Notes under the pieces: model-generated | The model's database searches: none | The model's input: only the letters and a program-made list of their open reading frames with translations | What the model was told of the DNA's origin: nothing | Shown here: piece by piece, positions 10,126-19,555 of the stretch | Position numbering within the stretch: the first letter of the stretch is position 1 | Layout: every line of letters starts with the position of its first letter | Program-made: the position numbers and the translations under genes | Source of the DNA: Sinomicrobium weinanense | GTDB lineage: Bacteria > Bacteroidota > Bacteroidia > Flavobacteriales > Flavobacteriaceae | Direction: 5' to 3' | Assembly (NCBI RefSeq): GCF_018863395.1 | Contig: NZ_JAHKRR010000004.1 | Coordinates: forward strand, 186,001 to 250,000 | Length of the DNA: 64,000 bases

Positions 10126-13100
10126 ATGAAAATAAAATATGTTGTTGCGCATTGCGCCGTGGCCCTGTTTGTTTTTTTAGGCACTATCCCCACTCATGCC
10201 ATAGCCCGGGAATATTCCGTAACACAGAAGGCAGACAGACCGGCCGGTCAAAACCAGGAGATCGTTGGTATAAAAAAGATCAATGCCACCACGGTAGAAA
10301 TTACGTTCTCCGACCGGCACAAAATGCTTTTTGATTTTTACGGAGACCATATTTTCAGGCTTTTTCAGGACAATTCCGGAAAAGGAATGCGGAGCCCTGA
10401 AGCCAAACCGGAAGCCGAAATTCTGGTCGGCAACCCCAGAAAGGATATCGCTAAACTCAGTATATCGGAGGATGACCGTACGGCATCTATAATAACGGAT
10501 AAAATACAGGTCTCCCTGGACAAGAAGACTTCGCTTTTTAAGGTCACAGATCTGCGGACAGGGAATGTGGTTGTTGAAGAACTGGAACCAATTACCTTCG
10601 ATAAAAAAAAGGTCAGCCTGTCTTTAAAGGAAAACCCGGACGAATATTTTTACGGGGGAGGGGTGCAGAACGGCAGGTTTTCCCACAAGGGAAAAAGCAT
10701 AGCTATCGAAAACCAGAATAGCTGGACGGACGGGGGAGTCGCTTCTCCCACACCTTTCTATTGGTCGTCCAACGGTTACGGTTTAATGTGGTATACCTTT
10801 AAAAAAGGGAAATACGATTTCGGAGCCCGGGAAAAAGGCAGGGTAGAGCTGTACCATGAAACAGATTATCTCGATGTGTTCTTTATGGTTAATGACGGGG
10901 TTACAAATCTGCTTAATGACTTCTATCAGTTGACGGGCAACCCGGTCTTACTGCCCAAATTCGGGCTTTACGAAGGTCACCTGAATGCCTATAACCGTGA
11001 TTACTGGAAAGAAGATGAAAAAGGCATTCTCTTTGAAGATGGCAAACATTATAAAGAAAGCCAGAAAGACAGTAGCGGGACCAGGGAATCCCTGAACGGC
11101 GAAAAAGACAACTACCAGTTTTCGGCCCGCGCAGTGATCGACCGTTATAAAAGTAACGACATGCCCCTGGGATGGCTCCTGCCCAATGATGGTTATGGCG
11201 CCGGCTACGGACAGACCGAAACGCTGGACGGAAATATCCAGAACCTCAAAGAACTGGGAGACTATGCCCGTAAAAATGGTGTTGAAATAGGGTTGTGGAC
11301 GCAATCTGACCTGCATCCCAAAGAAGGAATAAGTGCCCTCTTACAGAGAGATATCGTCAAGGAAGTCCGCGATGCCGGTGTAAGGGTACTCAAAACCGAT
11401 GTGGCATGGGTAGGTGCAGGTTACTCTTTCGGGCTTAACGGGGTTGCCGATGTAGGGCAGATCATGCCCGAATACGGTAATAATGCCAGGCCGTTTATCA
11501 TTTCCCTGGACGGTTGGGCCGGGACACAGCGTTATGCCGGTATATGGTCGGGAGACCAGACCGGGGGCGTTTGGGAATACATACGCTTCCACATTCCTAC
11601 ATACATAGGTTCGGGCCTGTCCGGGCAACCCAATATCACCTCCGATATGGATGGGATCTTCGGAGGTAAGAACCCGGTGGTGAACACCAGGGATTTTCAA
11701 TGGAAAACCTTTACCCCCATGCAGCTCAACATGGATGGCTGGGGAGCCAATGAAAAATATCCCCACGCCCTGGGAGAACCCGCAACTTCGATCAACAGGA
11801 ACTATCTGAAACTAAAATCCCAACTTGTTCCCTACACTTACAGTATAGCCAAAGAAGCGGTAAACGGCCTGCCGATGATACGGGCCATGTTTCTGGAAGA
11901 GAAAAATCCTTATACACAGGGGATATCAACCCAGTATCAGTTTATGTTCGGCCCCGGTTTCCTGGTGGCTCCCATATATCAGGAAACAAAAGCAGACGAC
12001 GAGGGAAATGATATCCGGAACGGCATCTATCTGCCAGAAGGCCTGTGGGTCGATTACTTTACAGGCGAAGAATACAAAGGAGGGCAGATCATCAACAGTT
12101 TCTCCAGCCCGCTTTGGAAACTTCCCGTTTTTGTAAAAAGAGGAGCCATTATCCCTATGGCCAATGCCAATAATAATGTTTCGGAGATCGATAAAAACCT
12201 GCGTATATATGATGTGTATCCCTCGGGAAATTCTTCGTTTACCGAATATGACGATGACGGACTAACCGAAGCCTATAAAAAAGGTAGCGGGGCCTATACC
12301 AGGATCGAATCCCGGGTCGATCAGAAAAACAACCTTAGCCTTACCGTTCATCCCACAGAAGGAATGTACGATGGGCTGGTCAAAGAAAAGATCACCGAAT
12401 TCCGGATCAATGTTACCGAAAAACCTAAAAAAATATCGGCCCGCATTGCCCGAAAGAAAGTAAAATTGCAGGAAGTCCATACCAGGGATGAATTCCGGGA
12501 TAAAACAAATGTGTATTTCTATGATGAACAACCGGACTTCAACAGGTTCTCAACCAAGGGAAGCCCGTTTGAAAATGTTTTCGTGATTAAAAATCCCCGG
12601 CTTCTTGTAAAGATCGGGAAAACAGATGTGACAACCGGTAATATTGCATTGCAGGTCAAGGGCTTTAAATTTAAACCGGAGGACAGACAAAAAGTAACTT
12701 CCGGGCCTCTCACCACGCCGCAAAATGCACAGGTCAACGAAGAAAATATCGAAGCCTACACCTTGAGGCCCACCTGGGACAAGGTGAATAATGCCGATTA
12801 TTACGAGATCGATTTTAACGATATGCGTTATACGACCATCAAAGAAACCTCATATCTCTTTGAAGGCCTGGAAGCCGAGACCGACTATGCCTTTAAGCTT
12901 CGGGCTGTGAATAAAGACGGGGTTTCCGAATGGACCGGATTTAAGTCCAGAACGAAGTCGAATCCGCTGGAATTTGCCATCCGGGGGATCGTCGGAGAGA
13001 CCAGCGTAAAAAACCAGGGCGGTTATGAGATCGCTAAACTCTTCGATTTTGACGAAGGAAATATGTGGCATACCGTATGGGGAGAAAAATCCGTACCCTT

Positions 13101-13992
13101 TGAAATAATCATGGACCTGAAGTCGTTCAACCAGCTCGACAAATTCCAGTACCTGCCGAGAAAAGGAAAAGGCAATGGTATTTTATTGAAAGGAAAAGTG
13201 TACTACGGTAACGACAAACAAAACTGGACGCATGCCGGTGATTTTGAATGGGAGCGCGATGACAAAAACATCGGGGAATTCAGTTTTAAGGCACATCCCA
13301 CCGCACGCTATATCAAAATTTCAGTGACCGAAGGTGTTGGAGGATATGGTTCCGGACGGGAACTCTATGTTTTTAAGGTCCCCGGAACGGAAAGCTATTT
13401 GCCGGGCGATATTAATAATGACGGGCTCATAGACAGCAACGACCTGACCTCCTACACCAACTATACAGGACTTCGAACAGGTGATGCCGATTTCGAAGGC
13501 TACGTAAGCAACGGTGATGTAAATAAGAACGGGCTCATCGATGCCTATGATATTTCCGTGGTAGCTACTCAATTAAAAGGAGGAGTGGATCATACTGAAA
13601 TTGAAAAAGTGGCCGGAAAACTTAAGATCAGTACACCTAAACAACATTACAATAAAAATGAAATTGTAGAGATCACCGTGAAAGGCTCGGACCTCAGGTC
13701 AGTCAATGCGCTGAGCTTTGCATTGCCATACGACACCAAAGATTATGAGTTTCTGGGAGTAGAATCCTTGGATACGGGACATATGGAGAATTTAACGAAC
13801 AACAGGTTACACACCAATGGAGTGCAGGCCCTGTATCCTACCTTTATTCATATAGGTCAGCAAAAACCTCTTGAAGACAGTGCGGATCTGTTTATGATCA
13901 AATTCAGGGCAAAACATAAACTCAAATTTGACTTAACTCCCAAAGATGGTATTTTAGTAGATAAAAACCTGGATACTGTTACTTTCGATTGA
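10126..13992 (+). CDS. Multidomain GH31 glycosidase with FN3, F5/8C, dockerin and cohesin-like domains
   Basis: A secreted retaining alpha-glycosidase of 1,288 residues. The ATG at 10126 begins a cleavable signal peptide (ending near THAIA). The GH31 catalytic part spans about residues 100-760. It shows the nucleophile in LKTDVAWVGAGYSF (Asp425) and the acid/base in IWSGDQTGG (Asp477). Then come an FN3 domain (about 862-948), an F5/8 type C carbohydrate-binding module (about 950-1088) and a type I dockerin with two calcium loops (GDINNDGLIDSNDL, from about 1094; GDVNKNGLIDAYDI). A cohesin-like beta-sandwich runs to the C-terminus. The activity may be alpha-glucosidase, xylosidase or galactosidase. 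The domain order also recalls long bacterial GH31 alpha-N-acetylgalactosaminidases, which is my recollection and untested. Dockerins are unusual in this family of bacteria. Confidence 0.9.
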   Translation: MKIKYVVAHCAVALFVFLGTIPTHAIAREYSVTQKADRPAGQNQEIVGIKKINATTVEITFSDRHKMLFDFYGDHIFRLFQDNSGKGMRSPEAKPEAEILVGNPRKDIAKLSISEDDRTASIITDKIQVSLDKKTSLFKVTDLRTGNVVVEELEPITFDKKKVSLSLKENPDEYFYGGGVQNGRFSHKGKSIAIENQNSWTDGGVASPTPFYWSSNGYGLMWYTFKKGKYDFGAREKGRVELYHETDYLDVFFMVNDGVTNLLNDFYQLTGNPVLLPKFGLYEGHLNAYNRDYWKEDEKGILFEDGKHYKESQKDSSGTRESLNGEKDNYQFSARAVIDRYKSNDMPLGWLLPNDGYGAGYGQTETLDGNIQNLKELGDYARKNGVEIGLWTQSDLHPKEGISALLQRDIVKEVRDAGVRVLKTDVAWVGAGYSFGLNGVADVGQIMPEYGNNARPFIISLDGWAGTQRYAGIWSGDQTGGVWEYIRFHIPTYIGSGLSGQPNITSDMDGIFGGKNPVVNTRDFQWKTFTPMQLNMDGWGANEKYPHALGEPATSINRNYLKLKSQLVPYTYSIAKEAVNGLPMIRAMFLEEKNPYTQGISTQYQFMFGPGFLVAPIYQETKADDEGNDIRNGIYLPEGLWVDYFTGEEYKGGQIINSFSSPLWKLPVFVKRGAIIPMANANNNVSEIDKNLRIYDVYPSGNSSFTEYDDDGLTEAYKKGSGAYTRIESRVDQKNNLSLTVHPTEGMYDGLVKEKITEFRINVTEKPKKISARIARKKVKLQEVHTRDEFRDKTNVYFYDEQPDFNRFSTKGSPFENVFVIKNPRLLVKIGKTDVTTGNIALQVKGFKFKPEDRQKVTSGPLTTPQNAQVNEENIEAYTLRPTWDKVNNADYYEIDFNDMRYTTIKETSYLFEGLEAETDYAFKLRAVNKDGVSEWTGFKSRTKSNPLEFAIRGIVGETSVKNQGGYEIAKLFDFDEGNMWHTVWGEKSVPFEIIMDLKSFNQLDKFQYLPRKGKGNGILLKGKVYYGNDKQNWTHAGDFEWERDDKNIGEFSFKAHPTARYIKISVTEGVGGYGSGRELYVFKVPGTESYLPGDINNDGLIDSNDLTSYTNYTGLRTGDADFEGYVSNGDVNKNGLIDAYDISVVATQLKGGVDHTEIEKVAGKLKISTPKQHYNKNEIVEITVKGSDLRSVNALSFALPYDTKDYEFLGVESLDTGHMENLTNNRLHTNGVQALYPTFIHIGQQKPLEDSADLFMIKFRAKHKLKFDLTPKDGILVDKNLDTVTFD

Positions 13993-14019
13993 GTTGTAAT
14001 ATATTCGGACTCCCAGCTG

Positions 14020-14259
14020 CTATTCCGGAAATAGAGAACAATGTAACTGAATGGAACGGAGCAAGTCGATGATCTTGTGTGTATTTATTTCATATCCTTC
14101 CACCCGGAGAATATGATCACAGTCCTCCAGGTCAAAATGTATGCTTATGCCCGGAAAATGATGGGACAACAACCGGATGCAGGTCTCTGCTGTAACCAGG
14201 TCGGTGACATTGGTCTTAAAGATTTCCACTGTGGGTTGAAGGGTTTGTTCCTTTTCCAT
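14020..14259 (-). CDS. Small conserved protein resembling a heavy-metal-associated domain
   Basis: A 79-residue protein. The ATG at 14259 was preferred to an in-frame TTG eight codons upstream. The core VEIFKTNVTD...LLSHHFPGISIHFDLEDCDHILRVEGYEI looks like the beta-alpha-beta-beta-alpha-beta fold of HMA-like proteins that are widespread but uncharacterised in Bacteroidota. It lacks the classic CxxC motif; single cysteines occur in ETCIRLL, LEDCDH and LHCSL. It lies 77 bases downstream of the methyltransferase on the same strand, probably one transcript. The metal-binding role is an inference. Confidence 0.65.
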   Translation of the reverse strand: MEKEQTLQPTVEIFKTNVTDLVTAETCIRLLSHHFPGISIHFDLEDCDHILRVEGYEINTHKIIDLLRSIQLHCSLFPE

Positions 14260-14336
14260 GTCTTCAGTTCCGTTTGAGTTCAACAGGGTACTATCTGTTA
14301 CCGCTGTTTGTTAGTTCAATAAACTCACTATAAATT

Positions 14337-14996
14337 TTAAAGTTTCTGTGCCTGTACAATACAGTACTCCCGGGTGATATGCTCCCCGGAGTTACTTTTT
14401 ACATGCTCTTTGGCCGTTATGGACTTTTGGACTTTGAATCCCGTATCTTCCAGTAGCCGATGGAGCTCGTGCGGCGTATACAAACAGAATCCTTTACCGG
14501 CAAATGGTAGTTTTTCCATAGATTTTTTAGTAACTATGCCCATACACAACCTTCCCTGATCGAGGAGGACCCTGTGTATTTCGCGGAGTTGCTGCCGGGG
14601 ATTTGTCCAGAAATACAGGGTGTTGACCGTAAAAACGCCGTCGAAGGAGCGCGGGTCAAAGGGAATATAAAGCCCGTCGGTCTTCTGGAAAACAATGTCG
14701 TTTTTTTCCATAAGGGCCGCATTGTTCGTCATGGCCTGCATAACCATCAGCTCGGAGATGTCTATGCCCGAATACGATATCAGGGAATGTTTCCTGAAAA
14801 GTTCGTGAAGGTGCCGGGCATTGCCAAAACCGATCTCAAGAATATCGTCGCATGGCCGGATCTCCAGGAGTTCTATCGTTTTCAGGATCATATCCCTGTT
14901 GGTGTCGAACATGTTGTTGGCAATGCCGATACCCTTTGTGCCTTTCGGGCATTTCAACTGCTCGGCCAATTCATTATGGTCTGTGGACGTTTGCAT
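14337..14996 (-). CDS. Class I SAM-dependent methyltransferase
   Basis: A 219-residue Rossmann-fold methyltransferase of the Methyltransf_11 type. The ATG at 14996 was chosen over an upstream in-frame alternative (15047) because the upstream extension overlaps the promoter palindrome. The SAM motif I is DILEIGFGNARHL (around residues 51-63), followed by YSGIDIS and the later FDGVFTVNTLYFW and EIHRVLLDQGRLCMG. The substrate is unknown. It is transcribed divergently from the AraC-type regulator and is followed by the small HMA-like gene. The palindrome at 15003-15021, only seven bases from its start codon, suggests repression. Confidence 0.85.
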   Translation of the reverse strand: MQTSTDHNELAEQLKCPKGTKGIGIANNMFDTNRDMILKTIELLEIRPCDDILEIGFGNARHLHELFRKHSLISYSGIDISELMVMQAMTNNAALMEKNDIVFQKTDGLYIPFDPRSFDGVFTVNTLYFWTNPRQQLREIHRVLLDQGRLCMGIVTKKSMEKLPFAGKGFCLYTPHELHRLLEDTGFKVQKSITAKEHVKSNSGEHITREYCIVQAQKL

Positions 14997-15002
14997 TAAA
15001 TA

Positions 15003-15041
15003 ATTTAGATTTATTCTAAATAAGTATCTTTGTACAAAGAT
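15003..15041. promoter_or_regulatory. Divergent promoter with DtxR-like palindrome
   Basis: ATTTAGA-5-TCTAAAT (15003-15021) is a 19-base interrupted palindrome of the size and symmetry of DtxR/IdeR-family boxes. Beside it, ATCTTTGTACAAAGAT (15026-15041) is a perfect palindrome that contains a -7 box on each strand: TATCTTTG toward the AraC gene and CATCTTTG toward the methyltransferase. Metal-dependent control is inferred, not shown. Confidence 0.5.
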
Positions 15042-15195
15042 GTGCATTATATTTGTCGGGGAATTATAATAGACGGAGTTTTTTTTATACTAAACGGATT
15101 CTTATAAGGCATATCACCTTCACCGGGTTTTCCGGTCCGTAGTGTGTTGTGATAAAATTTGTTGAACCTAATGAATATCAGATAAATACAGAAGT

Positions 15196-16176
15196 ATGAA
15201 ATTCAGATTACGGTCAGATGATTTACAGGAGGTTATTTACCAGCGGGAGTTTCCCGAGGATTTTGTCACAACCGGATCTATCGAAGAAGCGCGTTTTGAG
15301 TTGAATTTCGGGGATTGTATGCAGGGGCACTGGGTGGAACAGTGGTTTGACGGGATCCATATTTTATATGGTTTGGTCCATATCATAAGAAATTTAAGGT
15401 TAAAGGCAGAAAGTGAAACCCCGGTTATAGAAATGCATTTTGCGCTCTCGGGGCATACCGAGGTGAAATTTAACAACAGTTTACAGTATTTCGAATTCAA
15501 TTCGGGAGAACACAACCTGTTTTACACACCTTATTTCGATGGTTATTTAGACGGTTTTGAGCAGAAGTCAAGCTGTAAGATATTAGAGATTCATTTAACA
15601 ACCGATTATTTTAAAAGGCTTGCCCAGGGCAGGTCCGGCGTGCTCGACAGGCTTTTAGACGGTATGGAAAAACAAAGGCAGACCTTCATCGGGGAGCGGA
15701 ACAGGTTTATTACAGCCGAAATGTACCGGGTGATCCACGAGATATTACAATGTGAAAAAACCGGTGTTTTTAAACGTCTTTTTCTGGAATCGAAAGTGCT
15801 GGAACTCCTCACCCTTCAGATTGAGCAATACCAGGAAAGCCCCATAATGGAGTTGCAAAAAGAGGATGTGGAAAAGCTGCATGACCTCAAATCGTTTCTG
15901 CAAGAGCATTACAGCGAGGCGTTTTCCCTCGACCAGTTGTCCAGAAAGGCAGGCCTGAATGAATTCAAGCTAAAAAAAGGGTTCAGGACGGTTTTCGGGA
16001 CAACGGTTTTCCGGTATTTGAGAGACCTGCGCCTCGAAGAAGCAAAACTCCTGCTTTTATCGGGAAAAAAGACCATCCCGGAAATAGCAGATTTCTGCGG
16101 CTATCAGAACCCTCAGTATTTTACAACGGCATTCAAAAAGAAATACGGGATAACCCCGGGAAAGTATAAGCATTAG
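15196..16176 (+). CDS. AraC family transcriptional regulator
   Basis: A 326-residue DNA-binding regulator. The C-terminal third carries the two helix-turn-helix units of AraC proteins (FSLDQLSRKAGLNEFKLKKG and KTIPEIADFCGYQNPQYFTT), ending FKKKYGITPGKYKH. The N-terminal part (IEMHFALSGHTEVKF...GEHNLFYTPYFDG) resembles PchR-type regulators, which often control TonB-dependent receptors or siderophore genes. It has a leader of about 165 bases after the TATCTTTG box. It sits between the methyltransferase pair and the second SusCD pair, so its target could be either. No hybrid two-component or ECF sigma/anti-sigma gene is present in the region. Confidence 0.9.
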   Translation: MKFRLRSDDLQEVIYQREFPEDFVTTGSIEEARFELNFGDCMQGHWVEQWFDGIHILYGLVHIIRNLRLKAESETPVIEMHFALSGHTEVKFNNSLQYFEFNSGEHNLFYTPYFDGYLDGFEQKSSCKILEIHLTTDYFKRLAQGRSGVLDRLLDGMEKQRQTFIGERNRFITAEMYRVIHEILQCEKTGVFKRLFLESKVLELLTLQIEQYQESPIMELQKEDVEKLHDLKSFLQEHYSEAFSLDQLSRKAGLNEFKLKKGFRTVFGTTVFRYLRDLRLEEAKLLLLSGKKTIPEIADFCGYQNPQYFTTAFKKKYGITPGKYKH

Positions 16177-16270
16177 ACGTATTTCTGCTGTTGATCTCAA
16201 CATCCCCCCCTTCCGAAGGTCACAACCCGGCATTCCCCAAAATATAATTTTGTAATCCCGTGAAAATTAT

Positions 16271-16303
16271 TACCTTCGCCACGTAACATGTGTTCGTGCA
16301 CAT
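16271..16303 (+). promoter_or_regulatory. Promoter box plus palindromic operator of the second susC
   Basis: TACCTTCG (16271-16278) and ATGTGTTCGTGCACAT (16288-16303) repeat the arrangement at 10058-10090 with identical 17-base offset. Surrounding bases are also shared (an ATCCC-G-GAAAAT block upstream and CTTCGCC across the box). The leader to the susC ATG at 16440 is about 150 bases. Confidence 0.6.
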
Positions 16304-16439
16304 ATCCTTGGTTCATAAAAAACCTTAGAATTTAAGGCTTTTTTGCGGGTCATTGGAAGAAATTTAAACAGGTTCAAAATGTTTGAGCAGGTTTAATATG
16401 TGTAAGAATAATTCTACTAACAACTAACAAACTCAATTT

Positions 16440-19400
16440 ATGAAAAGAGAACTTTTTGGGAAAGTGTGTACGATCCCGCGAAGTACATCCTGTATGTTGC
16501 TTTTGTGCTGTATGTTAATGACATCCGTACACGCATTCGGGATCTCTCCGGAAGGAGACAGGGAAACAAAGGAAAAAGGGTTGAAAGCCTTTTTGTCCGT
16601 AACAGGAACGATCACTTCAGAAGACGGTATGCCCCTCGCCGGGGCAAGTGTCATGGAAAAAGGGACGACCAATGGTGTCGTAGCCGATTTCGACGGTAAT
16701 TTTTCCATAGAAGTAAGCAGTGATGATGCGGTATTGGTCGTATCTTATATGGGATTTGTATCGACGGAAGTTGAAGTCAACGGCCGTTCCGAGATCAATA
16801 TTACCCTGAAAGAGGATGTGGCCAACCTGGAAGAAGTGGTCGTAGTAGGGTATAGCGCCCAGAAAAGGGAGAGCCTCACCGGGGCTTTACAGACCGTTAA
16901 AGGCGATGACCTGAGGAATGTGACCACACCTTCGGTTGAAAATATGCTGAACGGAAAAGCTCCCGGGGTATTTGTGGCCCCGGGATCGGGAAAACCCGGT
17001 GCGAGAGGCGGGGTTGTTATCCGCGGGCAGGCTACCTTAAGCGGGACCACAAGCCCGTTGTGGGTCATTGACGGTGTCATCGTAGGTTCGGGAGCAGGCG
17101 ACCTGAACCCGGACGATATCGAATCCATGACCATCCTGAAAGACGCAGCTTCGACAGCCATCTACGGATCCCAGGGAGCCAATGGAGTGATTGTAGTAAC
17201 GACAAAGCGGGCCAAAACAGGGAAAACCTCGATAAATGTTTCCTCTAAAGTAGGTTTTAGTCAGCTTAATAACGGGAACCTGGAAATGATGAACGGGGCT
17301 GAACTGTATGACTATTACGCTTCGTTTGCCAATGCCGGCGAAATATCATTTCCACGCTGGAATCCCGAACTGCGCAACAGCAACTTCGACTGGTGGGATC
17401 TGGCCACAAAAAGCGGTTTTACCCAGAATTATAATGTCTCCATCCAGGGAGGGACCGAAACACTCCGGTCTTTTATGTCCGTTGGCTATTACGACGAGGA
17501 AGGGGCTGTAAAAGGGTATGACTATAATCGTTATAACTTTCGTTTTAAAACCGAGTATAAGCCTTTTGAATGGTTAACCGTAAAGCCCTCGCTGGTAGGT
17601 TCGCTCCGCAAAGTGGAAGACCGGCAGTATTCTACAACGGCCATGTACTCCAACCTGCCGTGGGACAGCCCTTACGACGAAGAAGGGAACCTGGTACCTC
17701 ACCGTTACAGTGGCTGGGTGAACAGTGCCAGTACCAATTACCTGTACGACCTGCAGTGGAATCATTCCGAGAACAGGAATTATGAGTTTATGGGGAATAT
17801 GGATTTCGATATCAGGCTGACCGACTGGCTGACCTTTTCTTCGGTCAACAACTATCGCTATATTAACTTTAAGGAAACGGGTTATGTCGATCCCCGGTCC
17901 AATGAAGGGGAGAGTGTGATCGGGCGTTTGAAAGACAAGCGCACGGAGTATACACGCCGGTATACCAACCAGATACTGCGATTTAACAAAACCTGGGACA
18001 AGCACGATGTCAACGGCTTGTTAGCTTATGAATTTAACGATTACCGACGGGATATCCTCGATGTTTACGGTACCGGGTTTATCCCCGGTTTTGAAGTGCT
18101 GGATGTTGTAGCTAAACCAGAACGAACTAAAGGCAGCAGAGATGAATGGGCTGTACAGTCGTTTCTTTTCAATGCGAATTATGCATATGACAATAAATAC
18201 CTGGCCCAGGTCTCTTTCCGTAGGGACGGAGCATCCAATTTTGGAGACAATGCCAAATACGGTAATTTCTTTTCGGTCAGCGGAGGATGGAATATCAACC
18301 GCGAAGATTGGTTTAAAGCGGATTGGGTAGATGCCCTGAAACTCCGGGCTTCTTATGGTTCCGTAGGGAACAGGCCGAGTGCCCTGTATCCGCAATACGA
18401 CCTCTATTATGCACGTAACCAGGAGAGTTATAACGAAACTCCGGGAGCACTGATTGGCCAAAAAGGAAATAAGGACCTGACCTGGGAAAAAACATATACT
18501 GCCGGTATTGGGGTAGATGCCAGGTTCTTTAATAACCGTGCAAGGCTTACATTTGATTATTATGTGAAAAATACGGATAATATTCTTTACAAGGTCCCGG
18601 TTAGCGGGGTGACGGGTATTACCAGTATCTGGCGAAATATAGGGGAGATGAAGAACAAGGGGATCGAGCTTACCGTTGGCGGCGATATTATCCGCAACGA
18701 AGACCTGACCTGGAGCCTGGACGTAAATATGGGGCATAACGTCAATGAACTGACCAAACTCTATAAAACAAAAGATGCCAGTGGTAATTATGTGGTCAAG
18801 CCGATCATCGATGACGATGGTCTGGGTATTGCCGGTTCTGCACAACGGCTGCTGGAGCCCGGCCACCCGGCAGACACCTATTACCTGAAAGAATGGGCCG
18901 GTGTAAACCCGGAAAACGGGTTGCCCATGTGGTATAAAGTTGAAAGGGACGCAGACGGGAACGAACTGTCGCGCACCACCACTTCAAACTACGCCGAAGC
19001 CACATTTGAAAAAACCGGGAAAGTTTCGCCCGATCTTTTCGGGGGGATTTCCACCGCATTAACTTATAAACGGTTCGACATGAGTGCGGTATTCGGATAT
19101 TCGATCGGCGGTAAGATCTACAACTATTCCCGCCAGGAATACGATTCTGACGGAACCTATACGGACCGTAACCAGATGAAACTTCAGTCAGGCTGGAGCC
19201 GTTGGGAAAAACCGGGCGATCATGCCACGCACCCTGTGGCAAGGTATAATAACCAGGACAAGGGTAATGCCACCTCTACGCGTTACCTGGAAAAGAGCGA
19301 CTTCTTTAAAATGCGTTCGATTACCCTGGGATACAATTTTGACCTAAGCCAGTATAAGATCGATAATTTACGTGTATTCTTTACCGGGGAAAACCTGTTT

Positions 19401-19544
19401 ACCATCACCGATTACTCGGGAGTTGATCCGGAGATCCCTGTTAAGGAAGAAGATGATGGGACCCTTACCGTCCTGGGATCGACTAGCCCCTCTGTGTATC
19501 CTGCCACCCGTAGATTTATGCTTGGACTTAATGTGACATTTTAA
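16440..19544 (+). CDS. SusC/RagA-type TonB-dependent receptor
   Basis: A complete 1,034-residue glycan importer. The order is signal peptide (to about HAFG, residue 34), carboxypeptidase-like domain (VTGTITSEDGMPLAGASV... VADFDGNFSIEV), hallmark LEEVVVVGYSAQKRESLTG, plug (VIRGQATLSG, PLWVIDGVIVG, MTILKDAASTAIYGSQGANG) and a barrel ending LGLNVTF. The partner susD starts 11 bases downstream. Its first 130 residues and the bases just before its ATG closely match the third susC at 23237, which points to duplication or recombination of the 5' end. The operator shared with the GH31 gene suggests joint induction. Confidence 0.96.
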   Translation: MKRELFGKVCTIPRSTSCMLLLCCMLMTSVHAFGISPEGDRETKEKGLKAFLSVTGTITSEDGMPLAGASVMEKGTTNGVVADFDGNFSIEVSSDDAVLVVSYMGFVSTEVEVNGRSEINITLKEDVANLEEVVVVGYSAQKRESLTGALQTVKGDDLRNVTTPSVENMLNGKAPGVFVAPGSGKPGARGGVVIRGQATLSGTTSPLWVIDGVIVGSGAGDLNPDDIESMTILKDAASTAIYGSQGANGVIVVTTKRAKTGKTSINVSSKVGFSQLNNGNLEMMNGAELYDYYASFANAGEISFPRWNPELRNSNFDWWDLATKSGFTQNYNVSIQGGTETLRSFMSVGYYDEEGAVKGYDYNRYNFRFKTEYKPFEWLTVKPSLVGSLRKVEDRQYSTTAMYSNLPWDSPYDEEGNLVPHRYSGWVNSASTNYLYDLQWNHSENRNYEFMGNMDFDIRLTDWLTFSSVNNYRYINFKETGYVDPRSNEGESVIGRLKDKRTEYTRRYTNQILRFNKTWDKHDVNGLLAYEFNDYRRDILDVYGTGFIPGFEVLDVVAKPERTKGSRDEWAVQSFLFNANYAYDNKYLAQVSFRRDGASNFGDNAKYGNFFSVSGGWNINREDWFKADWVDALKLRASYGSVGNRPSALYPQYDLYYARNQESYNETPGALIGQKGNKDLTWEKTYTAGIGVDARFFNNRARLTFDYYVKNTDNILYKVPVSGVTGITSIWRNIGEMKNKGIELTVGGDIIRNEDLTWSLDVNMGHNVNELTKLYKTKDASGNYVVKPIIDDDGLGIAGSAQRLLEPGHPADTYYLKEWAGVNPENGLPMWYKVERDADGNELSRTTTSNYAEATFEKTGKVSPDLFGGISTALTYKRFDMSAVFGYSIGGKIYNYSRQEYDSDGTYTDRNQMKLQSGWSRWEKPGDHATHPVARYNNQDKGNATSTRYLEKSDFFKMRSITLGYNFDLSQYKIDNLRVFFTGENLFTITDYSGVDPEIPVKEEDDGTLTVLGSTSPSVYPATRRFMLGLNVTF

Positions 19545-19555
19545 ACCGAAAAACA

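Noticed and set aside
14574-14999. 141-codon frame opposite the methyltransferase
   Set aside because: The methyltransferase strand carries the full SAM motifs; this frame shows none.
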